From the NCBI GenBank assembly GCA_016927115.1, contig JAFGNH010000074.1, positions 1 to 64,000 on the forward strand: a stretch of 64,000 nt of DNA, given 5' to 3'. Position 1 is the stretch's first letter, and each line of letters opens with the position of its first letter. The notes under the pieces are model-generated. The model ran no database searches. It had not been told where the DNA came from and saw only the letters and a program-made list of their open reading frames with translations. Made by a program: the position numbers and the translations under genes. Positions 28,101 to 36,303 of this stretch are shown here, piece after piece. The DNA is from Anaerolineales bacterium (GTDB lineage Bacteria > Chloroflexota > Anaerolineae > Anaerolineales > E44-bin32).

Positions 28101-28550
28101 ACGTGTGCTCTGGCGGCGCGTAATGTTAACGGCAGGGATACTCTCACGGATTCCGGGGACAATGGCATCTATATTTGGATAACCTTGAAGTTGTTCTGCA
28201 ATAGTTTCATACCTGGAAAGATTGAAGTAGGAGGATCGGAGCATGCTGTTGTCCGTGCGTACGTGGACCATCTCGTCTATAGGGCCGAGCTCTTCGATAA
28301 TGAGAGATCGGATTGTATGAGAGAGTGTATCGCCGGTGACAAAGGCAGCAGTGATGATCAGGGTTCCCAGCATCAGACCAAGGATAATCAGCGAGGACTG
28401 GGTGCGGCGGCGCATTATCGGCCTCAGCCCCAGCTTGAACATGACCCGGCTGCGCAGCGCAAGCCAGGCGAGAACAAGCAGCACAAGCACCAGTGCTGTT
28501 GTCAGCACCAATGCAATCGATGTCATCTGTATTCCAAAAAGCTTTTCCAA
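25167..28550 (-). CDS. FtsX/MacB-family ABC transporter permease, two FtsX modules
   Basis: This 1127-residue protein has the layout of large lipoprotein- or peptide-handling ABC permeases: an N-terminal helix, a periplasmic-type domain with a MacB-like core, an FtsX helix block near residues 385-500, a linker with further helices (to about 730), a second outer domain, and a final FtsX block. That last block ends in the usual ATWLPSRQASKVSPAEALRYE tail. These systems use ATP to work on substrates outside the membrane rather than move solutes across. Its ATPase is encoded 71 nt upstream. Substrate unknown; lipoprotein release or envelope peptide export are both possible. Confidence 0.9.
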   Translation of the reverse strand: MEKLFGIQMTSIALVLTTALVLVLLVLAWLALRSRVMFKLGLRPIMRRRTQSSLIILGLMLGTLIITAAFVTGDTLSHTIRSLIIEELGPIDEMVHVRTDNSMLRSSYFNLSRYETIAEQLQGYPNIDAIVPGIRESIPAVNITRRQSTRAVNLYAVRAQDAALILPEEELRTSEGHMLLLEGLEAHQIYLNQSAAEALGAQPGDQIKLYAGSSPRIYVVAGISQGANSARVYLNLDQAQRLFSKTGRINLIMISNLGDSRHGARYNEQVSAYLRGLLSDDYAVRRLYGWLVEDNSTVTAIRSAAIRYQGNTRTDLLNLAAGLEAGIFNEEIRSLLADETLGAEIVSILDQADWQSESKLRRLETQFGRLSDFSVLSTKRDGLDEAEMAANAFTAIFIVTGLFGIASGLLLIFLIFVMLAAERKSEMGMTRAIGAQRSHLVQMFVFEGTAYDLVAAAVGVALGLLVGLVIAYTMGQAFASQDLQIRPMVTVKSLAVSYTLGMLVTFITVLFSANRVSRLNIVSAIRNLPEPAAQPVPLKERLLAPLKKVLEGFRQLFRLKIWRAIKTWMFGVPKSLLKLIWTGFRSGILTFLLGLLLAPAGLSASSGSLFTFGFSLALIGGGLVLRGILYKLFPRKQTLADRIAFSAMGVLLLFFWSLPSDVFEIVGIVDLKAGAEMLFIAGFMMIVGAVMVVMYNTDLLLKGILLVLGGNRRLAPVLRMAVAYPMANRFRTGLTLGMFGIVVFSVVFMATAFKANHVLLENTEALTGGYELRAQTSALNPVPNLQRSASRDPKLREMGFDVITSESMMTVELKQDDQAWSWYRLRAVDETYLDTVGYDFAVMAEGYESPEEIWQALRTHPGYAVIDSYGVSSRQSTSIVVGGPEFKLQDIYLEDESMQPTQIQVRDSSGELFEVTIIGVLDQMSGVSFSVFTSQETLENGLTNPPVPTQYYIKLADTIDPQAAAAALESAFLDYGLEAVDQVQELKDAQQSQLAIEKLMLGFLTLGLIVGVAALGVISSRSVVERRQQIGVLRALGFQGSMVTWSFLIEASFVALLGITLGVVLALIPASQMIDEMVGDLPGLTFQVPWGSILLVVGLAYSMSLLATWLPSRQASKVSPAEALRYE

Positions 28551-28569
28551 GTCTGATCCCTAATGATAT

Positions 28570-28586
28570 TCCGGATTACCGGTGTA
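28570..28586 (+). repeat. CCGGATTACCGGTGTA element, copy 1
   Basis: TCCGGATTACCGGTGTA is identical to the copy at 29743-29759. It contains the dyad CCGG-ATTA-CCGG and lies between the ABC ATPase and permease genes. Confidence 0.6.
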
Positions 28587-28621
28587 TTTTTTTCAGTTCA
28601 CCACTTAAGACAAAAGGAGAT

Positions 28622-29353
28622 TTATTCTTCACTCATCTGTGAAAGCTGAGCCCTTATCTCCGCTGGCGTCTGTTCGCCTTCAATCTGGCCGTCGCGCATG
28701 CGAATTATCCGCGAGCATCGTGCAGCAACACGGCGGGCATGTGTTACCAGAAGAAAAGTAAGATCACGTTCATCGTTCAAGCGTAAAAGAACATCCATAA
28801 CCTGGTCCGCTGTCTCAGAATCCAGGTCTCCTGTTGGTTCATCGGCCCATACAATGACAGGATTGTTTACCAATGCGCGGGCGATTGTTACCCGCTGGCG
28901 TTCTCCGCCGCTCAACTCCGCAGGCTTGTGATCAGCACGATGCTGCAGGTTGACCTGGGCGAGTGCACCCATGGCTAATTCACGGGCATCACGAGGGTTT
29001 ACGCCCGACACAAGCAGGGGCATTTCGACGTTTTCAATTGCGCTGAGCACCGGAAGGAGGTTGTAAAACTGAAAGACAAACCCCATATGCCGTGCACGAT
29101 AGTCGGTTCGTTCATAATCTGTCATGGCATCCAGTTGGCTGCCCTCTATCAAGATTTCTCCCTGGTCTGCAGCATCCAGGCCGGAAAGGCAGTTGAGCAG
29201 CGTGGTCTTGCCACATCCTGAAGGCCCCATGACGGCGATGACTTCTTTACGGTATACGCTGAGGCTCACACCCCGCAGTGCCTGTACGCTGATGGTTCCG
29301 GTGTGATAAGTTTTTGTAACATTTTCGGCCTTGATAATGATTTCTTTTTGCAT
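28622..29353 (-). CDS. ABC transporter ATP-binding protein, LolD/MacB type
   Basis: This 243-residue ATPase partners the FtsX-type permease that follows on the same strand. Walker A is GPSGCGKTT, the signature is LSGGERQR, Walker B is [13 protein letters not shown], and the switch His lies in LLVTHARR. The Glu in ADEPTGDLD and overall size fit the LolD/FtsE/MacB group. ATG 29353 follows GGAAG at 5 nt; ATG 29365 would add four residues. The 17-bp element TCCGGATTACCGGTGTA lies on each side of this gene at 28570 and 29743. Confidence 0.93.
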   Translation of the reverse strand: MQKEIIIKAENVTKTYHTGTISVQALRGVSLSVYRKEVIAVMGPSGCGKTTLLNCLSGLDAADQGEILIEGSQLDAMTDYERTDYRARHMGFVFQFYNLLPVLSAIENVEMPLLVSGVNPRDARELAMGALAQVNLQHRADHKPAELSGGERQRVTIARALVNNPVIVWADEPTGDLDSETADQVMDVLLRLNDERDLTFLLVTHARRVAARCSRIIRMRDGQIEGEQTPAEIRAQLSQMSEE

Positions 29354-29843
29354 AGAGACTTCCATGTGTTAATACCTTATACGCTTGAAGACAATTCCGG
29401 GTTACATATCAGCCTACATTAAATAGTACTATCGGATCACTGACCTGACGAGTGGCTGACGGGCAGAAGACTACGATTGGTCCGTTACTAAAAATGTCAA
29501 CTTAAAGAGCTGAATATGTACAGAATGCAAGGTTTCAAACTCATACATACTATTTTTTCTCATAATAACAAAGTAGTTCCCTTTCTTCAATCCGGATATA
29601 GATACTGAAAGAAAACAATCGAAAAGACTAAAAACAGGAAAGATGGCAATCAGTAAAGAGAGTCCTGAATTCCTGGTAAAGCAGAAAAGCACGTTTGTAT
29701 TCAAGCCCTGGCGTCGCAGGAAGGTTGCAGAATGAGAATTCATCCGGATTACCGGTGTAATACGCAGTGCTGCATCAGCTTCTCAGCTGGTGGGATGATT
29801 CATGGAAGGGTTTGGCAGTTCCTTCAAACAAACTGCTTTCTAC
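29354..29843. other. intergenic region, no reliable gene
   Basis: This 490-nt gap must hold the promoter of the ABC ATPase-permease unit. Apart from the 17-bp element at 29743 I see no strong signal. A minus-strand frame at 29471-29743 is Phe-rich and lacks a ribosome site, so it is not called. Confidence 0.4.
29743..29759 (+). repeat. CCGGATTACCGGTGTA element, copy 2
   Basis: This copy matches 28570-28586 over 17 bases in the same orientation. It lies in the gap between the ABC ATPase and the Rieske-like gene. Confidence 0.6.
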
Positions 29844-30314
29844 TCATACTTCAATAAGGAGATAGCTGCCGTCCAGTGTAAGGGGAAAACTTGTCAGTGG
29901 CCCTTGAGCTGGTCCTGAAATAACGTTGCCATCATAGTCATAGGTTGATTTACTTGCACTGCAGCACTGCAGGGTCATGGTACCTGCAACCGGATCGATC
30001 ATCCGGCCGCCATGTGTGCAGGCGTTCTTAAAGGCATAATATTCACCATTCTCTCCCAACACAATCAATATGGGAGCTGGCAGGGCTTCTCCTTCAATCC
30101 GGACCGCGCCGCCAAGTGATTGTATTTCAGGAAGACGGGAAAGGTCGAGGGACAGGGTGCTGCCGTCGTAGGACCATGCGTTTTCAATCTGAGGCAGCCC
30201 GGTCTCGGGAATGCCTCTGATACTGTCGATAAACCCACAGCCTGCCAGAAGCATGGTTCCGCCTGCGACTCCAGTCATCTTGAGAAAAGCTCTCCGGGAA
30301 ACTGTAGTACTCAT
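29844..30314 (-). CDS. Rieske-fold lipoprotein with an incomplete cluster site
   Basis: This 156-residue protein begins with a twin-arginine-like signal (VSRRAFLKMTG) that runs into lipobox L-L-A-G-C26. The rest follows the Rieske [2Fe-2S] fold: first ligand loop C99-T-H101-G-G-R, and a second loop ending in YDYDGNVISGPAQGPL. The second loop should supply Cys and His, but reads L-Q-C117-C-S-A-S-K-S-T with no His. A normal Rieske cluster is therefore unlikely unless another residue replaces the ligand. AAGGAGAAAATCC precedes the ATG. It stands alone. Either a cofactor-free derivative, a variant cluster or a decaying gene. Confidence 0.78.
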   Translation of the reverse strand: MSTTVSRRAFLKMTGVAGGTMLLAGCGFIDSIRGIPETGLPQIENAWSYDGSTLSLDLSRLPEIQSLGGAVRIEGEALPAPILIVLGENGEYYAFKNACTHGGRMIDPVAGTMTLQCCSASKSTYDYDGNVISGPAQGPLTSFPLTLDGSYLLIEV

Positions 30315-30455
30315 TGGATTTTCTCCTTGGAAAATAGAATAATCTCCAGTAGCAATACGCTTCTGTTGGTAGTTCCCAGCGTTCTATCGGATATTGTACT
30401 AATACCTGTACGGAAAATAATAAGAAATGTTGCTTCTATCTCAATTTACAAACAT

Positions 30456-30475
30456 CCCGGGAACAGTATCCCGGG
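30456..30475 (-). terminator. weak hairpin after the GH2 gene
   Basis: Two CCCGGG blocks, each self-complementary, lie 8 nt apart and can pair into a 6-bp stem downstream of the minus-strand GH2 stop. The following sequence on that strand is TGTTTG, a poor U-tract. Confidence 0.4.
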
Positions 30476-30499
30476 CAAAGGCCCTGGGTAGCCGCAGCC

Positions 30500-32305
30500 T
30501 TATGGGTTGACAGCCTTATTAAACGTATCGTAGAGCTGACGGTGCAGCAGGTAGAGCTCTTCCCGGTCGAATTTTTCAACCTTCCGGTCGTAAGTCAAGA
30601 ATCCGTTAATCTCGATTTCGACGTCTGTGGTCTGAGTATAGATCGCAGCTGTCAGACCTTCCGGGATCAGCGGCACCAGCTGATACTTCAGCAGAGCCTG
30701 ATACGCTTCAGCCAGCTCCTCTTTTGATTCGTAATGACGATATCCGAACTTTTTGCCGGGATTCCAGACATGGCTGGAGATCTTGAGGCTGTAACCGCCG
30801 AATTCGGACAGGACGAAGGCGCGGTTTTTCGCGTCAGTCTTGTAAAGCCGCCTTACGTATACATGTTTGCTGACAAAATCACCGCCGCCCTGGTCGAACC
30901 AGCCGGAAGCGTGGTCTACAAGACGCGTGGGATCGTACGATTTTACCCATTCACCGATTTCGTTTGCAGTAAACTGCCCCCAGCTTTCGTTGAACGGCAC
31001 CCACACTGCGATACAGGGGGCATTATAAAGATGGTCGATCAATCCTTTTAACTCAGTTTTGAATTCAGCACGGTTATCCGGATCAAAGCGCCCGAAGCGT
31101 TTCAGGCGGTGTGTATCATCCCGGTGGAAGCCCAACAACATCGAGATAATTGCCACAAACTCGCCGTCGATTTCACCGCCGTTGGGCATATCCTGCCAGA
31201 CGATCAAACCCAGCCGGTCGCAGTGATAATACCAGCGCAGCGGCTCGACCTTGATATGTTTGCGGATCATGTTGCAGCTGATCTGACGTGTGTATTCGAT
31301 ATCCAGAAGCATTGCTTCATCCGACGGTGGGGTATACAAACCGTCAGGGAAGTATCCCTGATCAAGAGGGCCGTACAGGAACAGCGGTTTCCCATTGACT
31401 GCAAACCGCAGGTGACCGTTTCTATCCGGCAGCAGTGAGAAGCTGCGCATAGCTGCATAGCTGGAGACCTCATCGACCACACGGTTTTCCTGGAGAAGGC
31501 GGATATGCAGGTCATACAGGAATGGGTCCTCCGGAGACCACAGGCGGGGACCGGGTAGTGAGCACAGCAATGGTTGATCGATTGGACCCTGAGCAGTGCA
31601 GGCAGCTCTTCCATACGCGAGGACAACAGCCTCGATCCGGAGGCCTTCCAAGTGGCCGCGCAGGGTAACCTCGACACGCAGGCGTTCAGTGTCGATATCA
31701 GGAGTCAGTTTCAGCTGGTTTATGCTTACTCCGGGGACAGGTTCAAGCCACACGGTCTGCCAGATACCGGATATGGAGGTATACCAGATCCCCTGGGGAT
31801 TCAGCACCTGTTTGCCGCGCTGCTGCAGGCCGGTGTCGGTGGGGTCCTGCACTGCCACAATCAAATGGTTCTCACTGCCGGTAAGTGCTGCAGTGATGTC
31901 GAAGGTGAAAGGCAGGTATCCGCCGCGGTGAGAACCCACAAGGGTTTTGTTGAGAAAAACTTCACATTCGTAATCAACAGCGCCGAAATGCAGCAGGACA
32001 GTCTGGCCCTGCCAGCTGTCCGGTATGGTGAAAGTGCGACGGTACCAGAGAGTCTCGTCTGGCTGCAGCGGCTTTTCGACGCCGGAAAGGGCTGATTCAA
32101 TAGGAAACGGCACCAGTATACGGCCGTCATACGTATCTGGCTCGGGTTCCCCCTGCGGCTGCACAGCGTATTCCCACCAGCCGTTGAGGTTCTGCCAGTC
32201 GGGACGGGACATCTGCGGCCTCGGGTACTCGGGCAGGGGAATGGGTTCTGCGGGTTTGAAAGGGGTTTTCAGCGTATGGAGCGTTGAGGAACCTGGTCCA
32301 GGCAT
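30500..32305 (-). CDS. glycoside hydrolase family 2 enzyme
   Basis: This 601-residue enzyme hydrolyses beta-galactosides, beta-glucuronides or related beta-glycosides. The order is a sugar-binding jelly roll (WWEYAVQPQ, LHFGAVDYECEVFLN), an Ig-like domain, then a TIM barrel. The acid/base is E440 in FNESWGQF and the likely nucleophile is E501 in LSEFGGYS. There is no signal peptide, so it acts inside the cell. AAAAGGAAGTAATC precedes the ATG. It follows the GH127 gene by 14 nt in an operon with an MFS transporter. The GH2 call is firm; the exact sugar is not. Confidence 0.92.
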   Translation of the reverse strand: MPGPGSSTLHTLKTPFKPAEPIPLPEYPRPQMSRPDWQNLNGWWEYAVQPQGEPEPDTYDGRILVPFPIESALSGVEKPLQPDETLWYRRTFTIPDSWQGQTVLLHFGAVDYECEVFLNKTLVGSHRGGYLPFTFDITAALTGSENHLIVAVQDPTDTGLQQRGKQVLNPQGIWYTSISGIWQTVWLEPVPGVSINQLKLTPDIDTERLRVEVTLRGHLEGLRIEAVVLAYGRAACTAQGPIDQPLLCSLPGPRLWSPEDPFLYDLHIRLLQENRVVDEVSSYAAMRSFSLLPDRNGHLRFAVNGKPLFLYGPLDQGYFPDGLYTPPSDEAMLLDIEYTRQISCNMIRKHIKVEPLRWYYHCDRLGLIVWQDMPNGGEIDGEFVAIISMLLGFHRDDTHRLKRFGRFDPDNRAEFKTELKGLIDHLYNAPCIAVWVPFNESWGQFTANEIGEWVKSYDPTRLVDHASGWFDQGGGDFVSKHVYVRRLYKTDAKNRAFVLSEFGGYSLKISSHVWNPGKKFGYRHYESKEELAEAYQALLKYQLVPLIPEGLTAAIYTQTTDVEIEINGFLTYDRKVEKFDREELYLLHRQLYDTFNKAVNP

Positions 32306-32319
32306 TGATTACTTCCTTT

Positions 32320-34257
32320 TCAGATATGTATCCAGACGGCCATCTGTGATTCGCCGCGGTTTCCCCACAGGAAGTAGGGAATCAGTATCAGCGGCTGAGC
32401 ATCAAACGACTTTCCATATAGGACTGTGCATCCTTTCAGCAGATCCGCTTGAAAAGAAGGTTCAAGCGTATCCGGATCAAGCCGGACCTGAAAAATATCC
32501 ACACCAGGATTGTCGACACTTTCGAGGCAGTACACAATCGGTCCGCGGCCGATTGCTGCCTGGCCCTGGTGGCCTTTAACCTTCGGGTGCGGTTGGAGAA
32601 GCCTGAGCGACATGTTCAGCTGGATCTCTATTCGATCCCCATCAGACCAGGTACAGGGTATCTCCAGCCAGCGGCTTACGGCGGGGTCGAAACCAGCGCC
32701 GGTGGCGCGCGGTTCGGCAGCAGACGGAAGTTCGAGCGCTTCTCCGTTACACATTATATGAGCTCCTGTACTCCAGGAAGGGAGGCGCAGGAAAAGGGTG
32801 AAGTCAGATTGAGGGTTCACAGGGGTAACGGTAATCGTCACATTGCCGAACCATGGCAGCCCGGATTCTATCTCCAGTGTGGCGAGTTCTGCCGTGATGC
32901 GGCTGCTTACGTACTGGTGGATGTGGATACCATGTTCGTCTTCTGTATGAATATACCTGTACAGGTCCGCCCAGGTGCGCGAGATGTTGGAGGGGCAGCA
33001 TGGTACGGCGTACCATGGTTTGCGTGTTACACCACCGCGGCAGGTGAGCGGGTTGTTGTAGAAGTAGGTTGTGCCATCCAGCCCCATACCCACTGCGGAC
33101 GCATTGTAGAGCTGCCACTCAAACAGGTCGCTGTACCTGGCTTTACCGGTCAGCTGAGCCAATTCCCAATTCCAGAACATACTGCCGAGTGCAGCACAGG
33201 TTTCGGCGTAGGCGATTTCAGGGTCGAGTTCGTAATCTCGCCCAAAACCTTCTGAACCGGGCAGTGAGCCAATGCCGCCGGTAACGTACATCCGGCGTGT
33301 CACCATATGGTCCCAGGCTTTTTCCAATGCCTGGATCAACGATGTGTCGCCGGTTTCGCGGGCAAGCATGGCTGCTGCTGTTTCGAGGTATGCGAAACGC
33401 ACTGCATGCCCGACTGGTACCTGCTGCTTGCGGATCGGTGTGTGCTGCTGGAAATACTTACCACTGAACGCGCCGGCATACCAGCGCAGGGTTGTGTTCC
33501 ACGGCCTTTTTGAGTGGTTGCCGGGCGGGAGTTCGTATGGTCTGAAATTTGGAAAAGCAGTGAGATACGCCTGTTTCCGCCGATCGATAGTTCTTTCGCG
33601 TTTACCCACGCTGCTGAATTCCCCCAGAATCTTTCGGGAAAAACCTGATATGTGCCCGCGCTGTTCGATGAATTGGCGGGCCATCGCCAGGTAGGGAGCA
33701 TGCTGCGTCACGCGGTACAGGCGCAGCAGTGCGATTTCTATTTCCTGGTGGCCGGGTGTGTGTTCAGGGCCTTTGCCGAGGAAATCTTCGACAATGCGGT
33801 CCGCAGCCCGGCGGGCGATTTCCAGCACGCGGGTTTGCCTGGTGGCTTCAAAGTGTGAAACACCGGCTTCGATCAGGTGCCCGTGGCAGTAGAGCTCGTG
33901 CTCGATCTGTAAATTTGTCCAGCGTACTTCCGGAAAGTGGATCTGGTTGTAGGTATAGATATATCCGTCCGGCTGTTGAGCCTGTTCTATCAAATCGATG
34001 TAGTTATCCATCAACGCTGCCAGCGCGGGATCGGGGTGGTTGGCGTAGGTACGGGCAGCGGCATCGAGCCATTTATGGGCATCCGAATCTGCGAAAAACC
34101 AGCCCTCGCGAAATCCGTCCGTTTCGCTTCCGGCTATACGGAAGTTTTGGATGCAGCCTGAGTTTTCCAGCTGCTGCCACTGGTGGAAAATGGCCGAAGA
34201 GGCGTTCACCTCCAGGCGGTCGTGCCAGAATCCGGCGCTGATCTGTGCCTTACTCAT
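32320..34257 (-). CDS. GH127-family beta-L-arabinofuranosidase-like enzyme
   Basis: This 645-residue protein fits GH127 (formerly DUF1680), whose founder HypBA1 removes beta-L-arabinofuranose using a Cys nucleophile held by zinc. The metal/nucleophile set is readable: E352 and C354 in YAETCAALG and the pair C420-C421 in CCPSN. An (alpha/alpha)6 barrel precedes a beta-sandwich tail. No signal peptide is present, so the sugar must be imported first. Its start overlaps the MFS stop by 4 nt (ATGA). With GH2 and the transporter it forms a three-gene unit for arabinose-containing glycans. Confidence 0.9.
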   Translation of the reverse strand: MSKAQISAGFWHDRLEVNASSAIFHQWQQLENSGCIQNFRIAGSETDGFREGWFFADSDAHKWLDAAARTYANHPDPALAALMDNYIDLIEQAQQPDGYIYTYNQIHFPEVRWTNLQIEHELYCHGHLIEAGVSHFEATRQTRVLEIARRAADRIVEDFLGKGPEHTPGHQEIEIALLRLYRVTQHAPYLAMARQFIEQRGHISGFSRKILGEFSSVGKRERTIDRRKQAYLTAFPNFRPYELPPGNHSKRPWNTTLRWYAGAFSGKYFQQHTPIRKQQVPVGHAVRFAYLETAAAMLARETGDTSLIQALEKAWDHMVTRRMYVTGGIGSLPGSEGFGRDYELDPEIAYAETCAALGSMFWNWELAQLTGKARYSDLFEWQLYNASAVGMGLDGTTYFYNNPLTCRGGVTRKPWYAVPCCPSNISRTWADLYRYIHTEDEHGIHIHQYVSSRITAELATLEIESGLPWFGNVTITVTPVNPQSDFTLFLRLPSWSTGAHIMCNGEALELPSAAEPRATGAGFDPAVSRWLEIPCTWSDGDRIEIQLNMSLRLLQPHPKVKGHQGQAAIGRGPIVYCLESVDNPGVDIFQVRLDPDTLEPSFQADLLKGCTVLYGKSFDAQPLILIPYFLWGNRGESQMAVWIHI

Positions 34258-35546
34258 ATGTTCCCCTTTTGTTCAGGGCGGATGAAATACAACGGGATCA
34301 ATGAAAACAGAGATATGACCGAGCCTACCTGGAAAATAATGGGAACCGGTATGAACCCGTCAGTAATGCCGCTGGAGGTAGGGATGCCGAACTGCTGGAT
34401 CAATGTGGAACCGATCCATGGGCCGATCACCATCGGGAGTGCAATCCAGAAGATCATGCGGACACCGAGGAATTTACCGCGCTGCTGTTCGGGCAGCAGA
34501 TCTTTGAGCCAGGCGACTGATGCGATACTGCTGGCCATCGAGAACGCCTGCCAGAGCAACCCGCTCAGAGCGAGGAGAGGAAGTGAAAATACCAGGGACA
34601 GCATTATTCCTCCCAGGCTGCTGACAACGATAGCGATGGCAATCATACTGCGTTTGTTCCAGCGGTCAGCCAGGATACCGAAGGGGATAGAGAACAGAGC
34701 ACTGCCGAGCATGACTGCTCCGCCGATAATGCTGAACTCGGTCTTGGTCACACCGACAAAATTTTCCAGGTAGACAATCATGTAGGGAAACGAGACCTGC
34801 ATGCCGATGCTGCTGATCATGATAAACAGCAGCAGGATGAACAGGTTACGGTTGTTCTTCAGCAGCTGTGGATTGAAAAGTTCACCAAACTCTTCCCAGA
34901 AGGAGCCGCGCTCCTGTTCCGTTTCGGGTGGTGGAGGATCCCGGAGCAGGAGACCTGCAATGAACCCTACCAGCAAAACGATCCCGCCCAGACTGTAGAA
35001 GAAGATGAAGTAGCCGAAGGTGTCAATCAGGATGCCGGCGGCAACCATGGAGACAATCTGGGCGAGGAACAGGCTCAGGTTGAGCACGCCTTCCACCTTG
35101 CCGCGGGTGCTGGTGGTGGCGATATCAGCCGTCCATGCGCTGAAGGCGGCGTCGTTGGCTGTGGAGCCGAAGAAAGTCATGATCGAGTCGGCCAGCACAA
35201 CCATCAGCACAGCCATGCTTACGGTCTTGATGTACGCAACCATCGGGAACAGGATGGTGGAGAGCCCCCAGAGCACATAGCCGATCAGGATGAACGGTTT
35301 GCGGCGTCCCCAACGGGAGCGGGTGCGGTCGCTGAGTGTACCCATAAGCAGGGTGGTGAGTGTGGCGGTGATGGCGCTTGCAGCCACCATCCAGGATACC
35401 GGGCGGGGGTCGGTTGTGATGGTATCGAAGACGAAAGTGTTAAACCATGAGTTTTCGACCGCCCAGGCGATCTGGCCGGTCAGTGCCAGCGCCGCCATCA
35501 CGATCCATGTGCGGGAGGTTATCGGTTTGGAGGATTGGTTTTGCAT
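34254..35546 (-). CDS. MFS sugar transporter, GPH/SLC45-like
   Basis: This 430-residue transporter has 12 helices and the loop MGTLSDRTRSRWGRRKPFILIG between helices 2 and 3, typical of glycoside:cation symporters related to MelB and plant SUC proteins. It leads the operon with GH127 and GH2 and overlaps GH127 by 4 nt. The likely cargo is an arabinose- or galactose-containing oligosaccharide, inferred from the two enzymes. The start follows AGAAGGCGGTTGAT. Confidence 0.88.
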   Translation of the reverse strand: MQNQSSKPITSRTWIVMAALALTGQIAWAVENSWFNTFVFDTITTDPRPVSWMVAASAITATLTTLLMGTLSDRTRSRWGRRKPFILIGYVLWGLSTILFPMVAYIKTVSMAVLMVVLADSIMTFFGSTANDAAFSAWTADIATTSTRGKVEGVLNLSLFLAQIVSMVAAGILIDTFGYFIFFYSLGGIVLLVGFIAGLLLRDPPPPETEQERGSFWEEFGELFNPQLLKNNRNLFILLLFIMISSIGMQVSFPYMIVYLENFVGVTKTEFSIIGGAVMLGSALFSIPFGILADRWNKRSMIAIAIVVSSLGGIMLSLVFSLPLLALSGLLWQAFSMASSIASVAWLKDLLPEQQRGKFLGVRMIFWIALPMVIGPWIGSTLIQQFGIPTSSGITDGFIPVPIIFQVGSVISLFSLIPLYFIRPEQKGNI

Positions 35547-36303
35547 ATCAACCGCCTTCTGTCAGTTTTTAGAATATTCCGGAGAACCAGGTATCGAAAA
35601 TTATTGAACCCGTTTATTATCGCACAGTAATTCAAGAGTGCCATGCGAAAGGATCCGATGTTAACCCTTTCCGTCTTTCATTGAGTGTGAATTATTAATT
35701 TAGCCGGTATGATGAAGGTGGAGATATCCTGGTGCCGAACAGATCTGTTGAAGCCGGACAAGCAGCATTGGAACTATCCTAAAAGTGGATTGCGTATCCA
35801 AAACGCCAGTTGTGATGCCGTATACCCATAAGGATCCTACCGAAGATATGGAATAAGACACAGGCAGGCATGATTTCTGTGGGGTATCTGGCAAGTGCAG
35901 TATCGGATTGGGCAGGTTCTCCCGGGTGGCCGCCGGTGGAAACTGCCCGGGAGCATACATCCATTGTGATTACCGTTTTTCGAACATGTGAATGGAGCAC
36001 GACCGAGGGAGCTGTCGGATCATTGGCAAAGTTGAACTCCCCGACTTATGAAAAGAAACGGATATTTAATATTCCCTTCCTGTAATGGTCTGTATTCCAA
36101 GGTTAACCGGGAGAAGGATAGAAAATCACCATGCATATAGATAGTAGCGAGTTGCGCTTCGATAGACTGTCTTTTCGGCCCCTGTTCATGGAGAAAACCC
36201 AAAATTACCTGCTGATCCCCTTTAACCCGGGATATGCAGTATACCTTACCCGGGACAGGTGCTTTTCAGGTCAGTTTGATGTATGCTCAGAAAGGCTTTC
36301 GAA
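35547..36303. other. 757-nt intergenic region, no reliable gene
   Basis: This long gap lies between the divergent MFS-GH127-GH2 operon and the histidine kinase. I could not find a confident promoter or operator. A 67-codon plus-strand frame (36131-36334) and minus-strand frames near 35700-36000 lack features and are not called. Confidence 0.45.

Noticed and set aside
29471-29743. 90-codon minus-strand frame
   Set aside because: Phe-rich AT-biased translation without ribosome site.
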